Shown here: one piece after another, positions 11,901 through 23,519 of the stretch | Position numbering within the stretch: the first letter of the stretch is position 1 | How the letters are laid out: each line of letters starts with the position of its first letter | Assembly (NCBI GenBank): GCA_003993805.1 | Contig: RSEF01000003.1 | Coordinates: 109,967,491 to 110,031,490, forward strand | Length of the DNA stretch: 64,000 bases | Direction of reading: 5' to 3' | Source of the DNA: Himantopus leucocephalus | Lineage: Eukaryota; Chordata; Aves; Charadriiformes; Recurvirostridae | Notes under the pieces: model-generated | The model's input: only the letters and a program-made list of their open reading frames with translations | Database searches by the model: none | What the model was told of the DNA's origin: nothing | Position numbers and translations under genes: made by a program

Positions 11901-13904
11901 GTGTCTTTGAATTCATCCAGAATTTTGAGGTCTGCAGTTCGTACTGAGCATTAACTGGCAATAGAGTGAGTAACTTTAAAACTTTAAGGACTTTATCCTG
12001 GTTTCTTGAGGCAAACCAACCCCTGACAGAAGCCAAGAAGAGTGTTGTTTCAAAGAGACTGGGCCGCCAGTGGAAGTTGCTTGTGAAGGGCTGATGTGGG
12101 TTAGTTTGAATACACCTATGCAAGCCTTTGCGCTGACATCAGTGGTAACGCTGAGGTTTATATCCTAGTTGCTGAACTCTCATGGCTGGTGACTGGGATT
12201 GCTTCCTTCTCTGAATTTATACTGGCAACCTGAATTTCAGGGGAGTATGCTGGGCCTACAGCCAGTGTTGGCCAAGGAGCGTGGAAGGAGTGGGGTTGAC
12301 CAGATGCATCGCTGCAAGCGTGGCTTCTTTTCTTTGCCATCCCACGTCCTAAACAATTCAGTTACTTATTGCCACACACTGTTCACCCTCCTGTGTCACT
12401 TGTCACTGTCCTGCACACTTTTTGGAGTCCTTGGATACTGATGTCTGTGTCCTCAGGGTCTCGTCTTTCATGAAGAATAAATTACCACCTGGAAAAACAG
12501 TTGGGACAAGCAGTGTGACCAGATTTTCTGAGGCCTTCAGCACTCATCTGCGGGCAGCAGCTTCTTCAAAAGGACAAAGGCTCAGCAAGGATTGCTCACT
12601 GCAGCCCAGGAAAGAGCTGAAAATAGTAGCAAGACCCCCATTATGAAAGGGCCAAGATTTCGATCCTCATACTTTATCCTCCTTTCAGAAACCCTTTCTC
12701 TGCTGCCTCTCCAAAACATTTTCTTTTCCCTTTCAGGGCTGCTTCATTTTGTGGGTGGGATATGAGCTCTGCCTTCAGGGGGTGCCACACGTATAGCTGC
12801 AGATATGGGTAGGTAACATCTAAAGTCAATGCTGCCAACAAGAGCCTGATCTGGAACTTCAATCATTTCTGCAGTGTAACCTGCAAGCTGATGGATTCCC
12901 TGCCATCTACACCTATTGGAAAATACGAGAGATTTGTGTAGAAAAGTGTAGAAAAGATCAGAGAAGGAAGTCAAGAAAAAAGATGACAGATCTCAGAGCC
13001 ATCTCTTCAAGGAGCGCACTTGTCCCAGAGTCCCTTGGAGCTTGCCTGCCCTCATCCATCATAGCAGCCGTGACCTTCATCTGCAGGATGGAGTTGCCTC
13101 CCAGGGTAGGGGTCCATCCTCTACCTCTCCACTCTGGACCCTGAAAATCTTGAGCCCAGACCTATTTCCTCCTGGCCAATTAGAGATTTATTTTAAATCA
13201 CCAGACATCACACGTCACTGAAGGACAAACTGTGCTCTGGTATGATTAACCTTAGAAAAAGAGCTAGGTTTCCACCAGTGTTGTTATTTACTTTTACTTA
13301 GAGGAATGGTAAAACCTAATTTCTTCTCCTTTCTGATAGGCAACTGCAATAGTCTTATCTAATGCGATCTAACGATACTTTATCTTCCTGCATGTTGTCT
13401 CAGAGATGTCTATATGTGGTTCTCACTCTTTTTTCTTGTGGGTTTGTCTTGGAGCCTGGAAAAATTTGTCTATCAGTCTTAGACTGGCACTGACTTTTGT
13501 CCTGCAGGAACACAAAGTGGGATCCAGCCTGGTTTGGAGGGATGATGGTTGAGTGACTTTTAACAGGTGACAGTTTTGTGCCCTGCACTATGCTACTCGT
13601 AACCTGTGTGCTTTTTTTTCACTGGCATAGATAAAACGTGACAGTAAGATAGGGAGCTGCTGTCCTAGAAAATTCTTGCCACTCCTCAGTTAAAAAAGGC
13701 TTTTGTTACGTAGAGGAAAAGGTCATGAGGCATCCTGTTTTGTTTAGCAGGAGTAAAAATATGATTATAAACACTTTGGTCTGGAAATATACTGTACGAA
13801 ATAATCTGCAGAATAAAAGTGTTATTCATTCAGCAACGACTGAAATGACTGACCATAGAGTAAGTAACATGAATTCTGACACAAATAAGTCAAAGCAAAA
13901 TAAT
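11901..13904. other. No gene seen
   Basis: About 2 kb with frames of 80 codons or fewer. No recognisable repeat or exon. Confidence 0.45.
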
Positions 13905-14030
13905 TAGAAATCATAGCTGGAAATTGGCATGGAGGAGTTTAGTCCAGTTCTTGCCATACTGCAGATGACTCTAGATCCCTTCAACCTGCAGTATATTTTG
14001 TAACATGTCAGTGCCTGCAAGGGTAGCCTC
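13905..14030 (-). mobile_element. Possible CR1 3' remnant
   Basis: The segment begins GAAATCATAGCTGGAAATTGG and contains a GAGTTTAGTCCAGTTC block. This resembles the AATCATAGA...CTGGAA...CTAGTCCAGT order of CR1 3' ends. The match is short and degraded, so it is a weak call. Confidence 0.3.
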
Positions 14031-14201
14031 TGATTGGCACCAAGTTGTGTGGTCATCCACTTGGCCTGGATACAACTTCAAATCTCCTTCCTGCTCCCCA
14101 GGAAACCCACAGCTCCATCAGTAGTGGTAAGGTATCACAGCTCAGATCTCCACACATAGATTATTTAGCTTTTTCATGTGTAGGAAACAAATCATATTTA
14201 C

Positions 14202-14215
14202 TTTTTTTTTTTTTT
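14202..14215. repeat. Poly-T run
   Basis: Fourteen T residues in a row, followed after about 100 bases by further T-rich tracts. Simple sequence only. Confidence 0.9.
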
Positions 14216-14465
14216 AAGTTAAGTCCAAATGTCAGTCACCACTGTAGACAGACAGGAGATAAAAAGGTGACCCAGTTTCATAGCTACAGAATACAAACCA
14301 GAGATAACCTTTTTTATTTTTTTTTAAAAACATCCCACACAGCTCAAATGTAATAAGCTTCAGGGTAAAGTGAAGGAATCATTTATTTTATCTGGCATGT
14401 AACTGATTAAAGTCAATGTGTTTTTGGTCTGTTTATTTATAGCACCACCGGTACTGTAGATATGG

Positions 14466-14670
14466 TGGGTTGAAAATTTTCTGTCGAAATTGTTTTTGGA
14501 TGAAAGTTTTGCTTTGACAGAGCAATTTATTTTGGTGAAAAAATAGTCACTCTTGGGAAAAAGTTTCCCCTGAAAAATAGCATTTTGGCTGAGAACGGAA
14601 TTTTTTTCGTTTTTCATTTTTTGATGAAAAGTCAAAATTTTCCATGTTGAGAAAGGAAAATTCCAAGTAG
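14466..14670. repeat. GAAAATTTT-type cryptically simple repeat
   Basis: About 200 bases built from interspersed GAAAATTTTC, TGAAAAA, GTCAAAATTTTCC and ATTTTTTGATGAAAAG words, many of them self-complementary. Similar sequence is common beside old repeats in turtle and bird genomes. I cannot assign a named family. It encodes nothing credible, although a 127-codon minus-strand frame crosses it. Confidence 0.5.
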
Positions 14671-15566
14671 CTTCAGCATGAGGTATTTTATAGATAGGTG
14701 AGAAATAATCCTGCCTCACTGGGAATATAATATAAACTGACAAATATCTAAGAAATTTGGATCCGTAATTGAAGTTACAAGAGTTTAAATTCAGCAGCTT
14801 TTCATGTGCTTATTAGAACCTCTCCAGTGATGTGTTTTTAATGCCTCAATTTGGGATTACCCATCTGAGAACATCTCATTCCAATCACAAAGTCCTTTTC
14901 CATAGTGTTTAAAGTCAGTAGAGACAATGAGATCATCTCGTTTGGCCTCTTTATGTATAACTCAGTTAACCCCTTTCTGAGCCCAAAAGTCATGACTGGC
15001 CGAATCACAACAGTAAAGCGCTTAAACTTTATTTTCAGGCAGTTCACCTTTTTCATGTGTTGTTTCTTCTGTTTGATCTATCTAACCATTAAAATTAATT
15101 AAACGCTTAACTAAAAATTTGTTTTGGTTTGGTTATTGGCAATAGTTGTCCTTGTGTATTCTGGTAGATTAAAGGTCACTTTTGACATCCATTTCTTTAT
15201 TCTCATAAGGTTGTGGTATACCGGTACCAAATTACCAAAACTTTAATGATCGTTAATACTGTATTGATGGTATTAACAGTAAAGTTCTTCCATCTCTGCC
15301 TGTGCTTGTTGAGCATAGGAGGAGTGGGGAAAAGGGTAGTGCAACGTTATTTAAAAATGTCAGAATTTTATTCAGTGTAGTGGCTTTGGCCCCACCGACG
15401 ATACAGGAGGAATTTAATCTTCGAAAATGTTTCCTTAACAGGTTTCTCAGGGCTGCAGCAGCACTTTTTTTTTTGCCACAGCTTGATGCTGGGACCTCAG
15501 CCTGGCCCATTCTGGCTTTAAAATCCATCTCAGAAGTGCTGCTTTCCAGAAGACCATTCCTGTTTT
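14671..15566. other. No gene seen
   Basis: AT-rich sequence with overlapping plus and minus frames of about 90-100 codons near 15250-15600. There is no domain or splice support. Confidence 0.45.
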
Positions 15567-15595
15567 NTAGGAATAGTTTTTTTTTTTTTTTTTTT
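15567..15595. other. Unresolved base beside a T homopolymer
   Basis: A single N at 15567 is followed within ten bases by nineteen T residues (15577-15595). This is the only ambiguous base in the window. It probably marks a sequencing or polishing weakness next to the homopolymer. Confidence 0.95.
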
Positions 15596-15649
15596 AATCT
15601 TTAGACATATGAATTTATGAAAAGCTTGTTCTTTGAATAGACACAGATT

Positions 15650-17130
15650 ACCTGGCAGTTCAGTTCACTCTGGTTGTCCTCTCCCCACTTTTGTCTACCA
15701 TTCCAACTGTCTTTACATCATCCACAGAAATTATCAGGGGTAATTTTACATTTCCTTTCAAATACTTGAGGATAGTGTGTATAAGTCTGAGGTTTATAAC
15801 CATCATTTCGTGACCCTCCTAGAAACAGCCCTGTTTAGTGACATTACTTGCAAATACTTTGAGGTATATCAGTTAGCTAATTCTCAACATATTTTGTATG
15901 CAGTTTCTTAGTACTGTATACTGCTGATTTTTATATCAGAATGTTGTGTAGTACCAAGTCAAACACCCTATAAAATTTTATTACATCTGCGCAGTTACAT
16001 TTATCCAAAAAAAACCTCTTAGAGAATGAACTCAAGTTTGTTTAAGCAACACTGTTTTCCATAAAGCATTTCATGTTGTCTGGTATTCATTATGTTATTG
16101 TCCTTTATTTTGTTATCAGTTAAATTCCATATGTGTTTTTTTTATTCTTTCATTTGAGGTTGATGTCAGGATAATCAGTATTGTAACTCTGGTAGGTACA
16201 GTTTGCCCCTCAAATATTTGCACAAGGTGATCATTCATCTGGTGTTTTCAGACTTCTTTGGTATTCTGGGATTTAGTAAAAATAAGAAACAAGTGAGCAA
16301 TGATTTCTTTAGGCAAGTCCTTTATGACTCCTGGGTTCAAGTTATTCAGGCTGATGTCTTTAAAATCTGCATCCTTGATAGATATTATCTAAGTTCTTCT
16401 TTTGGTCCATTTTTTTTTCTCTCTTTGAAATAAAAATTATCATCCTTAGGTGATTAAAACGCATCACGGTCAAACACAAAACAGATATTTATTTTTTTGT
16501 TTGTTTTTATTATTGCTACTAAGAATTTTGCCTTTGTCCCTGAGAAATCTCCCTTTATTTTCTTTGATCTCAATATATTTAAATTTCTTCTGATAACTAC
16601 TTTTGCCAACCGTGACTTTTTCCTTTTGCCCTGTTTATGCACCATCTACTCTTTACAACTGCTAATCTGTACGATTTGGTTTGTGTTTGATATCTTTTCC
16701 CATTTCTTGAATAACACTTCTGAAATTCCAAGCATTTAGTGTATCACTGAACTGAGGCAACTTTCAGTCAGGGTTGTTTTTTTTTTTGTTAAGCATATGC
16801 TTTTCGGTCACCTAACAAGTTCTTGAAGAACTCTCCATTGTCTTTCGTATTTTTTGTCTACATTTTTCCTACTAGCAAATTTCTCTTATAATTTTCCTGA
16901 TGTCAGAATATATCTGTTTGGAAATACCCAAGTATTTTTGTTATTTGATCTGTGCTGTGCTTGACTACATGAAATAAATAGAAACTGGTCATGACATGCA
17001 GTTCCTGATCAGGTACTATTTTACTGTTCAGAATTCAATTCGCCTTTATCCGTCATAAAGAGTTACCACATAAAAATACCTCATGGATTTGTTTCCCTTT
17101 AACAGGCAGCTGCTTTATCTTTCCCTTTTT
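15650..17130 (-). mobile_element. Ancient CR1 LINE, antisense ORF2 interior
   Basis: Read on the minus strand this is a heavily mutated piece of CR1 ORF2 (endonuclease/reverse transcriptase), without the 3' end. Plus-strand landmarks, in order, are CATCCACAGAAATTATCAGG, a CCTCCTAGAAACAGCCCTG block, AAGTCAAACACCCTATAAAA, ATGTCTTTAAAATCTGC, CTCAATATATTTAAATTTCT and GTTCTTGAAGAACTCTCC. These fall in the same order as in well-preserved reptile CR1 copies I know. All frames are broken by stops and indels, so it is non-functional. The edges are approximate. It is separated by about 700 bases from another CR1 3' end in the same orientation. Confidence 0.8.
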
Positions 17131-17845
17131 TTTCTTTGATGTTTCTGGTGGTTCACAGCTTTTTGCTTTCTCTCCTCAAAAGCTTCCTTTGGACCTTGCT
17201 TGTTTTGTTGACCCATCAATGTTCAGGATCCTGCACTTTGACATATCACAACTCAGTCATGAGCTATCAGAAATCTGAATTGACTTATTTATCTGATTTA
17301 TCTTCTAATATTATCTGATTTACCTTATAATATTATACTTCCATTATAAAATTACTTTCTTCTGGTGTGGTCAATAGGGACTGCAGCTCCACAGATTGAA
17401 AATTCCCATTTAAGGCAATGTACTCAGTCAACTAGGGAAAGCTAAATTTAAGATGTCTCTGTTAAGCCTGTTGGTTCTTTCTGATTAACGAAGTACAGAA
17501 GCCTTTATATTCTACCATCTGAAGCAGTGAGATTTATGAATTCCCCAACGAATGATTCATAGGTTTAAAAAATAAAGTAAGCAAAAACTTCCTATAATTA
17601 ATTACTGAAGTACTAAGACCGAGTAGCTGGCGGTCAAGAGGTACGACATTCCAGAGTTTGAATTGTTGTTGCAAATTAAGTCTGCTGCCTGCACATACGC
17701 ATTTTCTTTTCTAGTTTCTCTTTACCTGCAAACTTTACTGACAGGAAAACTGTACCATATTAAAGGTGCACGATGTGTAACATAATCAAGTTAGAGATGA
17801 ATTGACAAAACAATTTAAATGCTCACAGGTTAATGAGATTTGAAG
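17131..17845. other. No gene seen
   Basis: AT-rich sequence between two minus-strand CR1 copies. It may include undetectably decayed LINE sequence. No exon is seen. Confidence 0.4.
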
Positions 17846-18420
17846 TTCATAGATTTTGAAAGGGGCCACTGTCCCAGTATGTCTGACCTGCTGTGTGACA
17901 AGGGCCACCTAATTCCAGGCAGCAGTTTTGCAGCGCGGGGAACTGGAATTATTTTACAGTTAGACAAGTGAATGATACCGTGGCTGCTAACTTGCTGTTG
18001 AACTGCTAGAGCATGTCACTTAAACATCCAATCTACATTTAAAGGCTCCAAGTGATGATGAATTTACCACTTCCCTGGGTAATATGTTCCAGTGATTAAT
18101 TACTCTCTCACTGTAAGGAATTTGTGTCCTATTTTCAGTTTACATTTTTCTACTTTGCACTTTCAGCCAACTGATCTTGTAGGCCCTTTCTCTGACACAG
18201 TTAAGGGGTTGCTCATATCATGCCTTTCCACTTCAGAAGCTTTGAAAACTGCTCTCTGTTTCTTTGAGGGCCTAAAGTGCTTGAACTCTTTACATCTCTT
18301 GTTAGAAGATTTGTTTTCCAGAACCTTTCCAACTTTTGGTCTGTTTTAAAATGTGAATTCCAGAGCTGGACATGTTGCGTAGGGTTCTTACCAAACCATG
18401 TGTGGAGGCAATATTGCTAT
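17846..18420 (-). mobile_element. Ancient CR1 LINE 3' portion
   Basis: The left end reads TTCATAGATTTTGAAAGGGG, then a TGTCTGACCTGCTGTGTGAC block, a CATCCAATCTACATTTAAAG block, GATGATGAATTTACCACTTC, GTTCCAGTGATTAATTACTC and a CCAACTGATCTTGTAGGCCC block. Near the right is CCAGAGCTGGACATGTTG. This is the reverse complement of the 3' part of a CR1 subfamily shared by birds and turtles. It lacks the 8-bp tandem repeats and any intact frame. Confidence 0.85.
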
Positions 18421-18739
18421 GTTTAACCCAAAGCATTACTATTTTTAGCATGAAATTAAAGTGATTTTTTCCCCTGCTTTTTGCTGCCATATCATGATCC
18501 CTGTAGCAGATTCCTGTGATCCACAGTCCACCTCAGCGGTGTCAATCTTTCTGCTGCGCATACCCCTGCAGTTAACAAAGGTCGTCTTTGTGGCAGAATT
18601 CACTTCATTACAGCAAAAGTAAATAAAGCCTGTCAGCACTCTAGCAATGAGCGTAGGTGCTTACCTTGGAGCTGAGCTGGGTGGGTAAATATACACTGCC
18701 TTTCAAATACTGTGAATGGCCAACTGGATCACATCCACG
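18421..18739. other. No gene seen
   Basis: About 320 bases with short frames only. It could be further decayed CR1, but no landmark is clear. Confidence 0.4.
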
Positions 18740-18965
18740 CGAGTGCGTCAGAAAGAAATCCTAACAGTCTATTGTTTCACTTGTGCCTTTGTCTTTAATG
18801 ATGGCCCGATACAAAGAAGAAAAAGCAATTATCAAAGGCAGATTTAGGAGTAACTTTACATATGGGATGCAATTACAGCGTGAACGAACACTGGCTTAAT
18901 CGTGACAGACAGTGACTAAGAGATCTGATTACCAGGGAGCCAACTGCCAAGATCACATCCAGGAA
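18740..18965. promoter_or_regulatory. Candidate enhancer-like block with TCF/LEF-type words
   Basis: Within about 220 bases there are several CTTTG/CAAAG cores in TCF/LEF-like context (CCTTTGTCTTTAATG, ATACAAAGAAG, ATTATCAAAGGCAG). There is also a SOX-like CTATTGTTTCA, GCAATTACAG and a CTGATTACC homeodomain-like site. It has no open frame and no repeat similarity. Clusters like this are typical of developmental enhancers, but motif counts alone are weak evidence. Confidence 0.25.
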
Positions 18966-20400
18966 AAAAGTGTGTGTGGGGAAAAAACTTTCAGACTGGC
19001 CTGCATATTTGTCAATCCACAATTAGTGATACTGGCAAACTGCGGTGCACGCTGGTTCGTCCTTGTGTAGTCTCCTGTGTCCCTCAGACACTCGTGCATG
19101 GGCTTGCATCCCCCTTGTCGGAGCCCAGGGACGTCACAGCAGACCAGCTGAAGTCACCACCACACCCTTGGGACTCTCCGGGCTTGCTCTTGATTCCTGA
19201 AATCACTTCGAAGTGACTCAGTTTTCAGCACACCTTGTAGCGTGCCCCCAAGCTACCTCTTGGACTTCACATCCCTTCCCTCTTGCCTCATGTTTTGTTT
19301 TGGCCTCTCCACCCTGCTCTCCTTCTGATTTCGCCCAGTATTTCCAAGACTTGCTGCATCCGACTCTCCCTTCAGGGAGTTTCAGTGCTTTGCTGTCCTT
19401 TCTTATTGCTGTCCTCGTTTATGCTTCTTTTGCCCTTAGCCTCGGGCATTACCATTCAATTTGGTCATGGCAGCAGTGGGATGGTGGCCTGAGAGGGGGT
19501 CAGGAGGGCTTCGGGGGGCTGAGATCACCTGGTTCATGGTGAATCCCTTCTGTGAAACTGCCAGCGTGGTCCCTGGCATGTGCCAACCACCTCTCCTGGG
19601 CAAGGTTTGGTGGGGGGAGCCAAAGCCCTTGTTTGTTTTACTGCTGTAGAGATAGCCCCGGTCTCAGCACGGCCCTGCGTCTGCTCTAGGCTTGTGCCTT
19701 ACCAGTCGGGAACCGCTGGCTTTGCTAACGCTCTCGCTTGTGTCTGCCTTGGCTGACGAATCGCTCACGCAGAGTTGTGGCATCTTTACGCCCTGTTTTA
19801 ATACTGCTACTTGTCAGTGGATACATGAGTCAGTACATCGTCAGCTGCATCCTGCCGCTCTCATCTGGGGCCCAGTCTCGCGGCTCTGATCTGCAATCTA
19901 TGCCGAAAAAGACAGCACTCCTTAGTGTTTCCTTTTTTGTGTGCCTGCCCCTGCACCCTGAGAGATTTCAGACGTTTCATTTCACTATGTGCCTTTTTCG
20001 CTTTCCAGTGTGTTTCCCAGTTTGGCTTCTAGTGGACGAGCAGGTCAGGTCCAAACTCATTTGGGAGGTGGAGGGGGGTTGTCCTCCGGGGCAGGCACTG
20101 CTGCACCTCCTCATGTCTTCCAAACAGTGCCTGGGTCTGACCTGGAGCTTTGCTTTCACAAGAGCATTACGCTGATGGGGGGTGAGTGCCAGAAGATGTT
20201 CCCCTACTCCTTGCATCCCTTGTCCCAGACCAACGACCATGTTGACCGTGTGATGAGCCGGTGCGAGGGCTACTCTGAAAGAAACGCAACTCTGCCATTA
20301 CCCTCAAAAAGCACAACAGGCAAAACTGGATGGGCATCCACTCAGTGTTTTTCTTTTATATGTATCCATATCTAAGAACAACTGAAGGAAAAAGGGTTTG
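18966..20400. other. GC-richer stretch, no gene recognised
   Basis: Several plus-strand frames (109, 145 and 128 codons) overlap in different phases between 19213 and 20375, with an 87-codon frame on the minus strand. None resembles a known domain. Multiple open phases together indicate composition, not coding. Confidence 0.4.
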
Positions 20401-20862
20401 GTTGGAGGATTTTTTTTTTATTATTATTTGGGCACGGAGAGCAAAGATCAAGCATGGAAAATCAGATGCAAACATTTTGTATCTCAGATCCTTTGTGCAA
20501 CTTTAACAAGATAACCAACCACAGAAATGTCAGCAGGACTGGGTGGGTAGGTCAGTTTTTTTAGAAATGTCACTCCTGATTTTTTATGTGCCACAAAATT
20601 TCTGTGCCACAGTTTGCAACATGAAAAAATATTGGCAGGTAATTTGGGTAGTTTAGGCTCTCATACACACTTGTACTGCCTCATGTTCCATTGCCATTTT
20701 TCTTTTGAGTATCTCACGCCACTTGGAAACACGGTAATATTGTCATTTCACGATGTATTCTGTGTTTTGGATGGTGTTGCAGTTTTTTTGTTCCTGTCGT
20801 TTTTTACAACCAGCAGATTAGATCCGGAAAACACACTTTATATTCTGATAACGGAGGAGGAG

Positions 20863-20928
20863 TGAAATCCTAGTCCAAATGAAGTCAGTGGCAAAACTCC
20901 CGTTGACTTCAGTGGGGATAGGATTTCA
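20863..20928. repeat. Fold-back repeat, unit 1
   Basis: Two 25-base arms (20863-20887 and 20904-20928) are inverted copies matching at 21 of 25 positions, separated by a 16-base spacer. Arm words are TGAAATCCTA...TGAAGTCA and TGACTTCAGTGGGGATAGG. It belongs to a class of short hairpin-forming dispersed repeats common in reptile and bird genomes. I cannot give it a verified family name. Confidence 0.75.
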
Positions 20929-20968
20929 CCCCATCTTGTGTTGCCTTGCCTAAAAAAGGAAAAGAGAC

Positions 20969-21037
20969 CTGATCCAAAGCCTATTGTAGTCAATGGAGAG
21001 ATTCCCAGTGATTTTAATGGGCCTGTATTTGGTCCAG
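20969..21037. repeat. Fold-back repeat, unit 2
   Basis: A second imperfect hairpin lies 40 bases after the first. The left arm is CTGATCCAAAGCC...GTAGTCAATGG and the right arm is TGATTTTAATGGGCC...TTTGGTCCAG. The arms pair with a 5-base gap. The two units share the GACTTCAATGGG-like core. Confidence 0.65.
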
Positions 21038-21544
21038 CATGAGGTTATTCAGTCACCTCCAAATTTTACAGGAATATAGCACTTGTGTTCCCTTCTCCAA
21101 GGACTAATAAGCTTTCTCCGAGTTAAATAAATTTCTACACATTTCTTCTCCTGAAGCATTTGGGTGTACTAAGAAGTTCTTTCCGCCTTTTTTTTTTTCC
21201 TTTTCCCCAGTGTTTCTTTTCAGACACTGTTTTGCCTCGTGGTGATTCTAAATCATCACAAAACAAATCAACACTGAACAACGACCAGGATATGTAAGTT
21301 TGGGTTTATAGATTCCAGTTCCATGAACTTTGATTTAATAAACTTACCCCTCTTTGTAGCAGAAAGCACAAAACATGGGTGGGTTGGTGAACTTGAAACC
21401 TGGTTCTGATTCTGACCTATATTTAAAAGCTAAATTTGAGTCTGATAAAGTTTTAAAAACACTGGTAATGTGAAAAAGATGCTTTACTGTTCTCTTTGTA
21501 TTTTTAACCTTCTTTCCTATTAAAACTGTAAACAGTTTTATATT

Positions 21545-21600
21545 ATTGCAGTGAATTCTTCTCTAATTTACTCCAGTGTAAATCCAGAGGAATGTTTCTT
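21545..21600. repeat. Fragment of the fold-back repeat class
   Basis: Contains AATTTACTCCAGTGTAAATC, matching the ATTTACACCAGTGTAAATC core that I associate with the same reptile/bird hairpin repeats. Only one part is preserved. Confidence 0.45.
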
Positions 21601-22030
21601 AGGGCAGGAGAGCTGTTCTGCATTCGCACTGGGTGAGCAACGGTGGGCTCTGCCAGGCTGTTTCCCCCTTTCTCTTGCTCCTCGCACTGTTCGTGTTTGA
21701 TAACCCTGGGCAAAGATTGTCGTTAAATGAGGCACTGATTCCAGTGACGGTTGATTGTCTCCACCATTTACCATCCCTGTGGTTGTGGGGATATAAGTGC
21801 CCGTGATATAACCAGAACAATTCCGGCTAAAAAAAGCCTTTCTGGTGGATTCTGTTTACCCCCCAAAAATCTCAAAAAAAGACTATTTATTTTAATTTTT
21901 GCATTGGAAGAAAAACAAAACCTCAAGCATTTTACGAAAAGCTTTTTGTGGGTTGAAACATCTGGTTTTGCCTCACATGTCAGGGCCTGATTTGGATCTC
22001 TCGCATAATTTTTGATAAGGCAGATGGACT

Positions 22031-22066
22031 GTCTCTCTCTCCCTCTCTCGCACACACATACACATG
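22031..22066. repeat. CT/CA compound microsatellite
   Basis: (TC)n with one interruption runs into CGCACACACATACACATG. Short simple repeat. Confidence 0.85.
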
Positions 22067-22614
22067 CAGAGAGTATCTGCTTTGGATTTCAGAAACTTTC
22101 AAGTCAAAACTTTTTTTTAAATTTGAAGAAATTTTATAAAAAATGTTTTGGTCCACTTAAGAAATTAGCTTTAAGTTAATGTGTCTGAAGAGTTGAAGGA
22201 ACACTGGGTTTTTGATTAAATGTATCCAGTTAGTTTGTTTTCTTGCATAATGAAATTAATTTTAGTGTAGAATTGACTTTTACTAAGTTTCACTCCAAAA
22301 GTAAAAATGTTCTGTAGAAAATCTTGCCTTTTTCTCATTTTTTTTTCCCTTTCTTGTCCACATGTTTTTTCAGAGTTTTCCCCATAGTAGTCTATAAAAA
22401 CAGTGAGCATCCAAGTGTGTTTTTCAGGTTTTGAGCTAAATTAGAGTTTCTTGTTCACTTTGTGTGCCGGTGAAAAGCACGGATCTGTTGGTTTTTGGCT
22501 GATATGTTCTTGTATGGTTTATTGATCTAAGCATCAGTGCTCACTCTTCCAGCGAGACTCATCAACCCCAGCTGCATAGACCTAAAGTTGTATCTGAAAA
22601 TTGGAATATTCAAC

Positions 22615-22800
22615 TTCAGCTCACAGGCAGAGAATTAGGCATCTCCAGCATATAGCCCTGACTGCTGTGTCTATCGTAGGATAAGACAAATAGCTTCTCG
22701 GAGGTGGCCGCTTCTCTTTGACCCTAAAGGGAACCTAGAGATTAATTTAGGCTTACACATCTAAATCTCAGACGTGTAAGCTATGGCAGATGAATCCTAC
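22615..22800. repeat. Probable decayed reptile/bird dispersed repeat with hairpin
   Basis: Includes ATTAGGCATCTCC, TTAGGCTTACACATCTAAAT and a perfect 8-base inverted pair, GCTTACAC (22751-22758) and GTGTAAGC (22774-22781). The TTAGG...CTAAATC style recurs at 53610-53640. Family assignment is uncertain. Confidence 0.35.
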
Positions 22801-23054
22801 ACAAAGTCCTTGGAACTGTTAATTGGCTTCCTGAGAGAATCCACTTATACCTTCCACTTGATGAAATGATTTGGCTTATTTAGTTACTATATGAAATTCT
22901 TGTAAACATGAAATTGCAAACTAAAGATCCTTTGTGCCTCATGTGGTTTCTCTTCAGAGGTAAGCACACTCTCTTTACGCTTACTCTATAAGTGAATTTT
23001 ATAAGCTTTCTTCCACCTCAGGAAGAGACATACTTCCTCTGGGAAAAGTTGCAA

Positions 23055-23108
23055 CATGATCCAAAGTCCAAGTCTTTCCGTTGACTTCAGTGACTTCTGA
23101 ATTATGGT
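23055..23108. repeat. Half of a fold-back repeat
   Basis: GATCCAAAGTCC is followed by CGTTGACTTCAGTGACTTC, the same words as the units near 20.9 kb. The second arm is not clear. Confidence 0.4.
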
Positions 23109-23519
23109 CAAAAGTGTTTAGCATTTTTTCTAGCATGAAACCCCAAAAGTGAATTTTTCCATTATTCAGAAGATACAAGCTATTTTCAAATGTTAAGGAC
23201 ATTGTGATTTTAACTGGAAAACAGCACAGTTAATTATATTGGGAAAGGGTTTTTTTTTTTTTCTCCTCTAGCTTTGTACGTCTAGCAGTTAATAATTGTT
23301 CATTAATAAATGCACATCTGTAGGCAATAGGTTTACATCAGAAATGAAAGCCTTTTTTTTCCTTCATGAATTGGATCCTGGTTAGAAACCAATAAACAGA
23401 AAATAAAATCCACTAAGATATTGTTGGGCTGATCTTCTGTTTCTAATACTGCACAGAAAAAAAAGTTGACAAGTTGTTTTCTATAACCAAAAATCATTGT
23501 TTTGTTTTTTTAAAAACTT

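Noticed and set aside
11716..12123. 135-codon minus-strand ORF
   Set aside because: Its C-terminal part is a translation of the old CR1 fragment at 11699-11900, and the rest is unrecognised.
14360..14743. 127-codon minus-strand ORF
   Set aside because: Crosses the GAAAATTTT simple-like repeat. Lys/Phe/Asn content follows directly from that repeat.
19213..20375. Run of plus-strand ORFs of 109-145 codons
   Set aside because: They lie in different, overlapping phases and have no shared family, which indicates composition rather than a gene.
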